From contig DASRFA010000056.1 in the NCBI GenBank assembly GCA_035651755.1, forward strand, positions 434,001 through 498,000: 64,000 nt of DNA, in the 5' to 3' direction. This document shows positions 52,933-61,378 of the stretch, in pieces. Position 1 is the stretch's first letter, and every line of letters begins with the position of its first letter. The DNA comes from DASRFA01 sp035651755 (GTDB taxonomy: Bacteria > Desulfobacterota > Binatia > UBA12015). The notes beneath the pieces were generated by a model. It was not told the origin of the DNA, did no database searches, and was given only the letters and a program-made list of their open reading frames with translations. Position numbers and translations under genes: made by a program.

Positions 52933-53289
52933 ATGAGAACGAGCGACGAGGCTTCGGCCCGGCGTGTCCGGCGCCGACGGCGTGCGGCGGCGGTTGCGGG
53001 AAGCGTCGTCGTCGCGACGGCGATCGTCGCACCGCCGGCGGCGGCCGCGACGGCACGCGCTGCGGCTGCCGCGCCGCCACCCGCGGCCCTCCGCGCACGC
53101 GCCCTGGCCGCACGCGAGGGGCTGCTGAGCGAGCCCGCGCCGCGTCCCGCGCCGGGCGATGCTCTTCAGCTGACCTGGTGGGGCAACTGGCACAACTGGG
53201 GCTACCATCCGTGGTGGCACAACTGGCCCAACTGGCGGAATTGGAACAACTGGGGGAACGGGCCCGGGATGTTCTCGGGCTGCAACTGA
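52933..53289 (+). CDS. Small secreted protein with Trp-X-Asn repeat tail
   Basis: 118 residues. A strongly basic N-terminus (RRVRRRRR) followed by a hydrophobic Ala/Val stretch makes a signal peptide or Tat-like sequence; then an Ala/Pro-rich linker; the last 37 residues hold seven W-X-N triplets (WGN, WHN, WHN, WPN, WRN, WNN, WGN) plus WGY, ending GPGMFSGCN. GGAGGGG lies 5 bp before the ATG. W-X-N is a triplet accepted by radical SAM enzymes that make three-residue cyclophane peptides, so the tail is a candidate RiPP core; no maturase gene is in the window, so this is only a hypothesis. The stop overlaps the presumed CTG start of the lytic transglycosylase gene. Confidence 0.6.
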   Translation: MRTSDEASARRVRRRRRAAAVAGSVVVATAIVAPPAAAATARAAAAAPPPAALRARALAAREGLLSEPAPRPAPGDALQLTWWGNWHNWGYHPWWHNWPNWRNWNNWGNGPGMFSGCN

Positions 53290-55442
53290 ACGCGCGGCGC
53301 GCGCTTCGGTGGATCGTCGCGGTGCTCGCGGCCGGCGTCGTCGCCGGGTGCGGCACGGCGTGCAGCGCGCCGCCGGGAGGAACGCCGCGGACGACGGCGA
53401 CGGCGCCCGGCGCGCCGGTCATGCGCACCGCGACCGTTGCACCCGCTGCTGCCGCGTCGCCCACCGGGGGCGACGCGGCGGCACCGGCCGCCGCGCCGGG
53501 CGATCCGCTGCCCGAGCGCATGCGCGTGTACGCCGCCGCGCGCGCGTCGCTGCGCGCCGGCCGGACCGACGAGGCGCGCCGCCAGCTCGCCGTCGCCGAG
53601 ACCGTCCTGCCCGAGCTCGGCGACTACGCCTTGATCGACGGCGCGCGGCTCGCCGAGCGCGGCGGTGATCGCGCCGCCGCGCGCGCGAAGTACGACCGGC
53701 TGCTCGCCCAGCATCCGGACAGCGTGTGGGTCGCCGCCGCGGCGGTCGAGCGCGGTCGGATCGCACTCGACGACGGCGACGCCCGCACGGCGATCGACCT
53801 CTTCGACCGCGCGCTCGCGGCCGAGGAGGCGACCCAGGCGGACGCCGCTCGGATCGGGAAGGCGGAGGCGCTCGCCGCGGTCGGCGACCGCGCCGGCGCG
53901 TACGCGATCGCGGACGACCTGCGCGGCAAGGGCGGTGCGGTCGGGGACGCGGCGCGCCGGCTCGGCGAAGCGCTCGAGGCCGCGGGCCCGAGCGCGCTCG
54001 GTGTCGACGGCGCCGAGCTCCGGCTCCGCATGGCGCGAGCGCGACTGCGCGAGGGCCGAGCGGGCGACGCCGCCGACGCGCTCGCGCCGCTGCTCGAAGC
54101 GCGAGCGCCGAGGCGCGGCGAAGCGCTGCTCGTGCTGGCGCGCGCCCGCGCGCGCCAGGGCGACGTCGAGGCCGCGCTCGCGGCGTACGCCGAGGCGGCG
54201 CGCGCTCCGGGCGATTCCGACACCGCCGGCACCGCGCTCTTCGAGCGCGGCCGCATGCTGTGGAACCGCGACGACGACGCGCCCGCGCAGGCCGACTTCG
54301 AGACCCTCGTCACGCGCTTTCCCGAGCACCCGAAGGCGCCCGATGCGCTCTTCGCGCTCGGGCGGATCGCGGAGACCGACGGCGACCTCGCGCGTGCCGC
54401 GCGCCGCTACGAGGAGACCGCGGCACGCGGCCGCGGCGACGCGCTCGCGCGCGAGGCGGCATGGCGCGCGGGCTTCGTCCGCTGGCTCGGGCGCGACTAC
54501 ACCGGCGCCGCGACGGCGTTCGCCGGGCTCGGCGCGGACGACGAGGCCGCATACTGGCGGGCGCGGGCGCTCGAGTCGGCCGGCGACCGCGCCGCGGCAC
54601 GAACTCTCTACGAGGAGGTGCGGGCGCGGAACCCGCACGGCTACCTCGCCTGGTGGATCGACGAGCGTCTGGACGATCGCGGCGTCGCTGCGGCCAGCGC
54701 GCCCGCGGCTCCGGACCCGCCCGTTCCGCTCACGACGGCGCCGCCGCTGAGCGCGATCGGCACGTATCATTACACGCGCGGTGAGATCCTGCGCGCGCTC
54801 GGCTTCGCGCCGGACGCCGCGCGCGAGTACGCCGCGGTCGAGGCGACGAGCGGGCCCGATCCGCTCCTGCTCGCGCTCTATCGCGACACCGGCGCGTATG
54901 CCGCGATGATCCGCCTCGCGCACCGCCTCGACACGCGCGGCGACGCCGCGACCGAGCCCTACCTCTACCCGGATCCGTTTCGCGGCGAGTTCGAGCGCGC
55001 GGGGGAGCGGACGGGAATCGACCCGCTCCTCCTCGTTTCGGTGTCGCGGCAGGAGAGCCTCTTCGACCCGGACGCGCTGTCTCCCGCCGGGGCGCGCGGC
55101 CTCATGCAGCTCATGCCGGCGACGGCGAAGTCGCTCGCGGGCGCGGAGCTCGACGCGCGCACGCTCGACGTTCCCGACGCCAACGTCGACCTCGGCGCGC
55201 GCTACCTCCGCCGCCTCCTCGACCGCTACGACGGCAGGATCGTGCCCGCGCTCGCCGCCTACAACGCCGGGCCCGACCCGGTCGCCCGCTGGCAGGCACG
55301 CGCCGCCGGCCGCGACGCCGACGAGTTCGTGGAGCTCATCGCGTATCGCGAGACCAAGGGCTACGTGAAGGCGGTGCTCCGGAACTACCGCGCCTACCTC
55401 GCGCTCCACGGCGGCAGCTCGCAGGCCCCGAATTTATACTGA
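53286..55442 (+). CDS. Soluble lytic murein transglycosylase, Slt-type
   Basis: About 718 residues. The N-terminal lipoprotein signal ends VVAGC, the middle is a TPR/superhelical region (many AxxAxxxY repeats, about 90-540), and the C-terminus is the GH23 domain: catalytic Glu in VSRQESLFDPDALSPAGARGLMQLMP and AYNAGPDPVARW. It cuts peptidoglycan to 1,6-anhydromuropeptides in the periplasm, linking it to the recycling genes 2 kb downstream. Start is uncertain: no ATG or GTG fits; CTG at 53286 overlaps the preceding stop (CTGA) and gives a normal signal peptide, while TTG at 53241 would add 15 residues. Confidence 0.85.
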   Translation: MNARRALRWIVAVLAAGVVAGCGTACSAPPGGTPRTTATAPGAPVMRTATVAPAAAASPTGGDAAAPAAAPGDPLPERMRVYAAARASLRAGRTDEARRQLAVAETVLPELGDYALIDGARLAERGGDRAAARAKYDRLLAQHPDSVWVAAAAVERGRIALDDGDARTAIDLFDRALAAEEATQADAARIGKAEALAAVGDRAGAYAIADDLRGKGGAVGDAARRLGEALEAAGPSALGVDGAELRLRMARARLREGRAGDAADALAPLLEARAPRRGEALLVLARARARQGDVEAALAAYAEAARAPGDSDTAGTALFERGRMLWNRDDDAPAQADFETLVTRFPEHPKAPDALFALGRIAETDGDLARAARRYEETAARGRGDALAREAAWRAGFVRWLGRDYTGAATAFAGLGADDEAAYWRARALESAGDRAAARTLYEEVRARNPHGYLAWWIDERLDDRGVAAASAPAAPDPPVPLTTAPPLSAIGTYHYTRGEILRALGFAPDAAREYAAVEATSGPDPLLLALYRDTGAYAAMIRLAHRLDTRGDAATEPYLYPDPFRGEFERAGERTGIDPLLLVSVSRQESLFDPDALSPAGARGLMQLMPATAKSLAGAELDARTLDVPDANVDLGARYLRRLLDRYDGRIVPALAAYNAGPDPVARWQARAAGRDADEFVELIAYRETKGYVKAVLRNYRAYLALHGGSSQAPNLY

Positions 55443-55443
55443 C

Positions 55444-55487
55444 GAGGGGCTCGCGCCCCTCGCCCGTTTCGACAAAGCCGAAACGGG
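55444..55487. terminator. Two strong hairpins between convergent genes
   Basis: First hairpin: 7-bp perfect stem GAGGGGC/GCCCCTC at 55444-55461 with loop TCGC. Second: 9-bp perfect stem CCCGTTTCG/CGAAACGGG at 55463-55487 with a 7-nt loop. They lie just after the transglycosylase stop, facing the clostripain-type gene end, and can serve as bidirectional transcription stops, though no long T run follows. Confidence 0.5.
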
Positions 55488-55593
55488 GCCCACTCCCACG
55501 GGCTCGCTTCGCTCGCCGCACGCTGGGCCGTGCCATCATGAAGCGACAGTGCCCTCTGGACGGCGTCTCAAGTCACGCTGCCAGCTCGCACCG

Positions 55594-56844
55594 TCACGCG
55601 GCGTCGTACGCGCGCAGGAACTCGTCCCAGCGGGTCGCCTTCGCGAACGCCAGGCGATCGTAGACCAGCTTCGCCTCCTGGACGATCAGCGGACAGTAGA
55701 TGCTCACGCCCGACGACCGCGCGACCAGCGCGCCGACGTGGCGCTCCGCCGCGACGAGGCCGTCCGCGAGCGCCGCGGAGACGTCCTTCGCCGCTTCCCG
55801 GACCGCGCGGCTCTCGCAGCGCTTTCCGAGCTGCTTCGCGAGGTCGCCGAGGTCGACGAAGTCCTTCATGTCGTAGCGCTGCGTGTCCTTGACGGCCTTC
55901 GTGATCGCGCCGAGCTCGCCGTCCCGGAGCGCGTCGATGAGCGCGCTGGCGAGGCCGTCGACCGCGCGCGCGGCCGCGGGCGCGCTCGCGAGGTCGAGGA
56001 GCGACAGCGTGACGGCATCGCGCCGGTACGACTCCGCGTAGCGCTTCACGATCGCGGCGCCGAGCTGCTCCGCGCTCATCGCCGGCCGGGCAGCGAGGTC
56101 GGCGAGGATGCGGTCGTACGGCCAGCCGTCGCCGGGCTCGACCTCTTCGGACCCGACGACGAGCCGCGCGGATTCGCGCAGCTCGTAGCCGACCTCGATC
56201 ATGTTCATGAGGCAGGCGTCGAAGCCCAAAAGATCGACCTTCCGCCGGAGCTTCGCCTTGACGGCGGCCAGCACCTTCGCGAGCTCCATGTTGTCGAGGA
56301 AGTCGCGCGCCGAGTCGTCGTAGGCGATGGCGCGCGCGCCGGGGCGCGGCGGCCGGAGCGCCCGGCGCACGGTCGTCGAGAAGAGCGCGCGGCGATAGCG
56401 GCGCGCGAGCGCCGCCGCGACCACGCGCCGCGGAACGGCGCCGTTCCCGGCCGACGGGCGGCGCGCGACCGTGGTCCCGGAGCGCGCCATGCCGCGATAC
56501 ACGTCGGTCTCGTCGATCCCGCTGCCGTGGTTCCAGATCACGAGAAGGACGCGCTGCGAGGGGCTCCGCGCGATCCCCCACCGGAAGAAATCGATCGCGA
56601 CCTTGGGATCGCCGGTGTCCGTCTCGCCGAGGTCCATGACGACGTCGTCGTCGAGCGTCGTGCCCTTCTGGACGTGATAGCGGCGGGTGTGGTCGTCGCG
56701 CATGGTGTCGAGCTGGACGTAGACGTCGACGGCGCTCGTCGAGCCGACCTTCTTCAGCTCCTGGATGTCGGAGAAGCCGAAGCTCTCGAGGTCGTTGTCC
56801 CCGGCCATCCAGACGAGGACGGTCCACTCCTTCTTCTTCGCCAT
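55594..56844 (-). CDS. Clostripain-type Cys peptidase (C11)
   Basis: 416 residues from the ATG at 56844. C11 fold (caspase clan CD): His106 in LLVIWNHGSG and Cys211 in LLGFDACLMNMIEVGYEL, with N-terminal WTVLVWMAGDNDLE as in the family. Specificity is usually for Arg/Lys at P1. No signal peptide, so it is probably cytoplasmic, unlike secreted clostripain. An Arg/Ala-rich insertion (about 126-165) lies between His and Cys regions, and could contain an autocleavage site. Convergent with the transglycosylase gene. Confidence 0.88.
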   Translation of the reverse strand: MAKKKEWTVLVWMAGDNDLESFGFSDIQELKKVGSTSAVDVYVQLDTMRDDHTRRYHVQKGTTLDDDVVMDLGETDTGDPKVAIDFFRWGIARSPSQRVLLVIWNHGSGIDETDVYRGMARSGTTVARRPSAGNGAVPRRVVAAALARRYRRALFSTTVRRALRPPRPGARAIAYDDSARDFLDNMELAKVLAAVKAKLRRKVDLLGFDACLMNMIEVGYELRESARLVVGSEEVEPGDGWPYDRILADLAARPAMSAEQLGAAIVKRYAESYRRDAVTLSLLDLASAPAAARAVDGLASALIDALRDGELGAITKAVKDTQRYDMKDFVDLGDLAKQLGKRCESRAVREAAKDVSAALADGLVAAERHVGALVARSSGVSIYCPLIVQEAKLVYDRLAFAKATRWDEFLRAYDAA

Positions 56845-56930
56845 GGCGGACCTCCCGCGGCAGCGAGCACCCGTGACGCTCGCGACGCCGCGTGTACCGC
56901 GCAGGACAAGATTTTGTCCAGCGCGAAGCG

Positions 56931-58349
56931 TCAGGCGAAGCGCGGGTGGTCGGCGAGCCTGCGGACGACCCCGCCGAACGCGCCGTTCGTGAGCGCGACC
57001 ACCACGTCCCCTTCCCGCAGGTCCTCCTCGACCGCCGCCGACACGGCCGCGTGATCCGGCGCTGCGAGCGCCCAGCGCCCGCGCTCCCGAACGACCCGCA
57101 CCGCCTCGTCGGGCGAGAAGCGCTCGACCGCCGGGACCTTCTCCGGGTCGTGCACCGGCCCGATGACGACCCGGTCGGCCGCCGCGAGCGAACGCGCGAT
57201 GTCGTCCTGGAAGATCCGGCGGCGGCTCGTGTTCGAGCGCGGGTCGAAGAGCGCCCACACGCGAGCGACCGGGAACCGGCTCCGGACGGCGGCCAGCGTC
57301 GCGGCGATCGCGGTCGGGTGATGCGCGAAGTCGTCGATCAGGACGGCGGCGCCCTGCCGCACGATCTCCTGGCGGCGCTTGACGCCGCGGAAGGTCGCGG
57401 CGGCCTCGCAAATCGCCTCCCGCGGCACGTCGAGCGCGCGCGCGAGCGCGATCACGCCCAGGAGGTTGCGGGCGTTCATCGCGCCGAGGAGCGGGCTCTC
57501 GATCGCCAGCGTCTCCGCGGGTCCGACGGCGGCGAAGCGGAGCCCGCCCGGGCCGTCCGCGAGCTCCACGGCCGCCCAGGTCGCGCCGGCGTCGCTGCGG
57601 TCGGAGAACGTCGCGTACCCCCGACCGCTCGCCTCCGCGACGTCGACCGCGTGCGGGAAGTCGGCGGACACGAGGAGCGGAGCAGCGGGAGGCAGGATGT
57701 CGAGCAGCTTCGCGAAGCTCTCCTTCACCTGAGCGAGGTCGCGATAGATGTCGGCGTGGTCGAACTCGACGGCGGTCACGATCGCGGCTTCCGGGCGGTA
57801 GTGCAGGAACTTCGGCCCCTTGTCGAAGTAGGCGGAGTCGTACTCGTCGCCTTCGAGCGCGAACTCGCGCCCGCGGCCGAGGGCGTAGCCGCGCGGCAGG
57901 TCGATCGGCGCTCCGCCGATGAAGTATCCCGGGTCCCGCCCCGCGACGCGCAGCGTCCACGCGAGGAAGCTCGTCGACGTCGTCTTGCCGTGCGTCCCGG
58001 CGACGACGAGCGGCATCCGGCCCGGCAGGCAGAAGTGCTCGAGCGCCTCGGGGAGCGAGATCGTCGGGATCCCCTGCATGCGGGCCGCGACCGCCTCCGG
58101 GTTCACCGCCGTGATCGCGTTTCCCATCACGACGAGGTCGGGACGCGGCACCAGGTTCTCCGCGCGGTAGCCGCGCGCGACCGGCACGCCGAGGCGCGCG
58201 AGCTCGTCGCTCGCGGGCGGGTAGACGTCGAGGTCCGAGCCGCGCACGCGATGCCCGAGCTCGCGGAAGAGCCCGGCGAGCGCGACCATCCCGATCCCTC
58301 CGATCGCGGTCAGGTGGACGTCGAGCGGCCGCCCGCCGGCGTCGATCAC
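56931..58349 (-). CDS. mpl: UDP-MurNAc:L-Ala-gamma-D-Glu-meso-DAP ligase (Mpl)
   Basis: 472 residues from a GTG overlapping the previous stop (GTGA). Mur ligase layout: N-terminal TAIGGIGMVALAGLF, ATP-binding VVAGTHGKTTSTS, central EGDEYDSAYFDKGPKF (an Mpl hallmark), and FAHHPTAIAATLAAVRSRF and FDPRSNTSRR in the C-domain. Mpl joins recovered tripeptide to UDP-MurNAc in peptidoglycan recycling. It ends the three-gene overlapping operon. Confidence 0.93.
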   Translation of the reverse strand: MIDAGGRPLDVHLTAIGGIGMVALAGLFRELGHRVRGSDLDVYPPASDELARLGVPVARGYRAENLVPRPDLVVMGNAITAVNPEAVAARMQGIPTISLPEALEHFCLPGRMPLVVAGTHGKTTSTSFLAWTLRVAGRDPGYFIGGAPIDLPRGYALGRGREFALEGDEYDSAYFDKGPKFLHYRPEAAIVTAVEFDHADIYRDLAQVKESFAKLLDILPPAAPLLVSADFPHAVDVAEASGRGYATFSDRSDAGATWAAVELADGPGGLRFAAVGPAETLAIESPLLGAMNARNLLGVIALARALDVPREAICEAAATFRGVKRRQEIVRQGAAVLIDDFAHHPTAIAATLAAVRSRFPVARVWALFDPRSNTSRRRIFQDDIARSLAAADRVVIGPVHDPEKVPAVERFSPDEAVRVVRERGRWALAAPDHAAVSAAVEEDLREGDVVVALTNGAFGGVVRRLADHPRFA

Positions 58350-59470
58350 AGGCCCTCCATCACGAGGTCGTGGATGCGGGGCCGGAACTCCGCGAGGCGG
58401 TCGTTGTCGCGCGACGGGTGGACGCGGTTCGTGAGCAGGACGACGTGCACCTCGCGCTCGAGGTCCATCCACAGCGACACGCCCGTGAACCCGAGGTGGC
58501 CCACCGTCCGCGGCGACATCCTCGAGCCCGCGCTCGAGCTGCGCGGCGACGGCGTGTCCCAGCCGAGCGTGCGCGTCGAGCCGGGGACCGTCTCGTCGAG
58601 CGTCCACATCGCCTGCACGAGCTCGCGCGGCAGGAGGTCGTGCTCGCCGCGCCCGGCCTTCTCGAGCGCCGTCGCGAGCGCGTCGACGTCCCGCGCCGAG
58701 CCGAAGAGGCCCGCGTGCCCGGCGACGCCGCCCATCGCGTAGGCGTTGTCGTCGTCGACCTCGCCGCACAGGATGCGCTTTCGCCACGGGCAGCGCGCGG
58801 TCGCCGCGATCATCTCGGAGACCGGCTCGATCCGGCGCGCGCGCATCTGCGTCAAGTCGATGAACGAGAGCGCGCGCAGGCCGAGCGGGCCGTAGATCCG
58901 CGAATGGCAGAACCGGTCGAGGGTCTGGCGCGTGATCGTCTCGACGACCTGGCCGAGCAGCATGAACCCGAGGTCGCTGTAGATGACCTTCGTGCCGGGC
59001 TCCGCCTCGAGCTTCTCGCGGTGGATCTGCTCGAAGACCCACTCCTTCGCGCCCCGGCTGGCGACGAAGTTGAGTCGCCCCGCCTGGCGCTCGAGGCGTG
59101 CGATGTCCTTGTAGAACGGGCGGTGGGCCGCGAGGCCGGAGGAGTGCGTCAGGAGATGGCGAAACGTGACGCGCCCCTTCCCGTGCACGCCGAAGTTGTG
59201 GAAGTAGCGCGTCACGCGATCGTCGACCGCGACCCGTCGCTCCTTCACCAGGAGGAGGAACGCGAGGGTGGTCGCGAGCGGCTTCGTGAGCGACGAGAGG
59301 TCGAACACGACCTCGGGGCGCATCGCCGCGCGCTCCGGCTCGATCGACCGCGAGCCGACCGCGCGCTCGAGCACGACCTCGCCCGCTCGGCTCACGAGCA
59401 GCACCGCGCCCGGGAAGACGCCCCGCTTCACCGCCTCGTCGAGGGCGTCCTCGACCGCCGCCCAGCCCAT
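58346..59470 (-). CDS. Serine hydrolase of the beta-lactamase/PBP family in a muropeptide-recycling operon
   Basis: 374 residues. S-x-x-K motif in FDLSSLTKPLATT, then LLTHSSGLAAHRPF, YSDLGFMLLG (Y-x-x variant), and HLGFTGVSLWMD near the end, as in family S12 members. No signal peptide is seen, so it acts in the cytoplasm or lacks export. It overlaps the mpl start at its 3' end and the LD-carboxypeptidase stop at its 5' end (TGATG), so it is made together with them. A role in trimming recycled muropeptides is inferred from context only. Confidence 0.87.
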   Translation of the reverse strand: MGWAAVEDALDEAVKRGVFPGAVLLVSRAGEVVLERAVGSRSIEPERAAMRPEVVFDLSSLTKPLATTLAFLLLVKERRVAVDDRVTRYFHNFGVHGKGRVTFRHLLTHSSGLAAHRPFYKDIARLERQAGRLNFVASRGAKEWVFEQIHREKLEAEPGTKVIYSDLGFMLLGQVVETITRQTLDRFCHSRIYGPLGLRALSFIDLTQMRARRIEPVSEMIAATARCPWRKRILCGEVDDDNAYAMGGVAGHAGLFGSARDVDALATALEKAGRGEHDLLPRELVQAMWTLDETVPGSTRTLGWDTPSPRSSSAGSRMSPRTVGHLGFTGVSLWMDLEREVHVVLLTNRVHPSRDNDRLAEFRPRIHDLVMEGL

Positions 59471-60408
59471 CAGGAGACCGCTGGGTCGACGCCCTCGAGC
59501 GCGCCCGCTGCGCCGTTCGGCCCCGGAGCGAGGCGGAGGCGGAGGCGAACGCCGAGCGGCACGGCGAAGTTGACCGGGCCGTGCCCGACGGGCGCGCCGA
59601 AGCCGATCGGCACGCCGAGGTCGGCGAGGCCGTCCTCGATCGTCCGGCAGATCTCCTCGGCCTCGCCACAGTCGAGCATCGTGCCGAACGCGATCCCGCG
59701 CACGCCGTCGAGCATCCCCGACTGGCGGAGCTGCAGCAGCATGCGGTCGATGCGGCGCTGCGGCCGCTCCGCGACGTCCTCGAAGAGCGCGATCGTGCCG
59801 GCGAAGCGCGGCGCGAACGGCGTCCCCGCGAGCGACGCGAGTACCGTCAAGCACCCGCCGAGCGCGGGCGCGACGACGTCCCCCGGGACGATCGCGCGCT
59901 CGACGGGGATCCGCCACGACGCGTCGCCGGACGCGAGCGCGAGAAGGTGGTCGAGCGCTCCGGCCTCGGCCTGGCGCGGGAGGTCGCTCGCGACCATCGG
60001 TCCGTGGATCGCCGCCACGCCGGCGGCGCTCACGAGCCGGGCGAGGAGCGCCGTCGCGTCGCTGTAGCCGATCACGAGCTTCGCGTGCGCTCGCAGCCAG
60101 GCAGGATCGAGCCCCGGGAGGAGCCGCACCATCCCGTACCCGCCGCGGGCGCACCAGACGGCGCGGACGGCGGGGTCGCCGAGCGCGGCGAGCAGGTCGG
60201 CGCGGCGCTCGTCGTCCGACGCCGCGAGGCAGCGATACGGGTCGCGGGCCGGCGGCATTCCGACCTCGAAGCCGCGGCTCTCGAGGAGACGCACGCCCTC
60301 GGCGAGGCGATCGCGGTCGACGACGCCGGACGCCGCGACCACGGCCACGCGATCCCCCGCGCGCAGCGCCCGCGGCAGCACGATGCGCTCCGCGACCGTC
60401 GCGGCCAC
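59470..60408 (-). CDS. LD-carboxypeptidase, S66 (muramoyltetrapeptide carboxypeptidase)
   Basis: About 312 residues from a GTG at 60408; longer starts exist (GTG at 60504) but would add non-conserved sequence. S66 signatures: VAVVAASGVVDRDRLAEGV at the N-terminus, ARGGYGMVRLLPGLD, catalytic Ser in VIGYSDATALLARL, and ALGGCLTVLASLAGTPF; a Glu/His pair follows in the second half. It removes the terminal D-Ala of tetrapeptides to give the tripeptide used by Mpl. First gene of the recycling operon; divergent from the DUF507 genes. Confidence 0.9.
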   Translation of the reverse strand: MAATVAERIVLPRALRAGDRVAVVAASGVVDRDRLAEGVRLLESRGFEVGMPPARDPYRCLAASDDERRADLLAALGDPAVRAVWCARGGYGMVRLLPGLDPAWLRAHAKLVIGYSDATALLARLVSAAGVAAIHGPMVASDLPRQAEAGALDHLLALASGDASWRIPVERAIVPGDVVAPALGGCLTVLASLAGTPFAPRFAGTIALFEDVAERPQRRIDRMLLQLRQSGMLDGVRGIAFGTMLDCGEAEEICRTIEDGLADLGVPIGFGAPVGHGPVNFAVPLGVRLRLRLAPGPNGAAGALEGVDPAVS

Positions 60409-60493
60409 TCCACCGCCGCCTACAGCTTCCACGACCCCTCGCTCCGACCGCCCCGCACGCCGCCCGCGCGCCTCCCCGTGGGGCGACGCCTTA

Positions 60494-60541
60494 TTTGCGA
60501 ACACGACCGCGAGTCAAACCCCGGACGTCGCGTGTTGCAAA
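60494..60541. repeat. Inverted repeat in the divergent region, possible operator
   Basis: TTTGCGAACACG (60494-60505) and CGTGTTGCAAA (60531-60541) are inverted copies with a single-base difference in length, 25 bp apart (centre-to-centre about 36 bp, roughly three or four helical turns). It lies between the LD-carboxypeptidase and DUF507 genes, suited for a dimeric regulator. Confidence 0.35.
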
Positions 60542-60613
60542 CGAGGACCCCAGTGGTACCGCTCGTGAGGAGCCTTCGGCGCGCTCGCACGCAGGGCGCG
60601 CGTCGATCCCATC

Positions 60614-60901
60614 GTGCGCCCCTCTCCGCAGCAGGTCGCGAGCATCGGACGATCGATCGTCGATGCAGTGGTGCGCGCGGACGCCGTCTCGATCGCGGGT
60701 CCGCACGAGCCGGCGATCGCGGCCGTCACCGACCGCCTCGAGGCCTACTTCAAGGCGACCGCCTCGCTCGCCGCCGACGCCGAGCGCCTCGCCGACGAGC
60801 ACCTGCGGAGCGCCGGTCGCGAGGCGGTCGGCCTCGACCGCCGGCGCGTCGTCCAGATGATCCAGGAGAAGCTCGCCAGGGAGCGCGGCTTCCCGCTGTG
60901 A
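60614..60901 (+). CDS. DUF507 family protein, first copy
   Basis: 95 residues from a GTG. Helical, small and basic-acidic mixed; resembles DUF507 (VASIGRSIVDAVVRADAV ... VVQMIQEKLARERG). The stop overlaps a GTG of the second copy (GTGA). These proteins are common in deltaproteobacteria, often in pairs; role unknown. Confidence 0.7.
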   Translation: MRPSPQQVASIGRSIVDAVVRADAVSIAGPHEPAIAAVTDRLEAYFKATASLAADAERLADEHLRSAGREAVGLDRRRVVQMIQEKLARERGFPL

Positions 60902-60906
60902 CGGCG

Positions 60907-61176
60907 ATGCGACTGACCGAAGCTGCCGCCTCACACCTCGCGCACCAGGCGCTCGCCGCGCTCAAGAAGTCGGGGGCGCAGGTACGGAACGAGCGCCTCG
61001 CGCTCGCCGAGATCAAGCGGGCGCTCGCGAGCGCGCTCGATCGCGATCCCCGGATCGACGAGACCGTCCGCCGCCGGATCGCCTCGCTCGCCCGGCCGGT
61101 GCCCGTCGGCAGTGCCGAGTACGAGATCCTCTACCGCCAGTACTACGAGCAGGAGGCGCGGAAGCACCGGAGGTAG
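60907..61176 (+). CDS. DUF507 family protein, second copy
   Basis: 89 residues from the ATG; the family start MRLTEAAASHLAHQALAAL fits, while a GTG at 60898 overlaps the previous stop. The end (EYEILYRQYYEQEARKHRR) is typical of DUF507. Followed after 202 bp by groES, in the same direction, with a promoter between. Confidence 0.72.
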   Translation: MRLTEAAASHLAHQALAALKKSGAQVRNERLALAEIKRALASALDRDPRIDETVRRRIASLARPVPVGSAEYEILYRQYYEQEARKHRR

Positions 61177-61226
61177 CGGCTCCTCGCCCCGGCGGCTGGC
61201 GGTCCGGAAGCGCTCTGCTAGATCGT

Positions 61227-61280
61227 GTCGCGACTTCGCGACGGGGGCGGACTTGACAGTCGACGAGGCGTGGTTACATC
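61227..61280 (+). promoter_or_regulatory. groES-groEL promoter with upstream inverted repeat
   Basis: TTGACA (61253-61258), 16-bp spacer, TACATC (61275-61280). Just upstream is a perfect inverted repeat GTCGCGA-CT-TCGCGAC (61227-61242). The -35 box is consensus. No CIRCE (TTAGCACTC-N9-GAGTGCTAA) is seen in this region, so control by HrcA at this site is not indicated; the palindrome could be an operator or the end of the DUF507 transcript. Confidence 0.6.
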
Positions 61281-61378
61281 GCCCTCGCCTTGGCGGGTCC
61301 GGCGCGAGCACGCGCTGAGCCCGTGGAATTTCCAAGCAAATCTGGTTCCCGAAGGGGGACGAAAGGAGAGGGAGCTCG

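Noticed and set aside
61177..61378. CIRCE element upstream of groES
   Set aside because: No TTAGCACTC/GAGTGCTAA pair or close variant is present.
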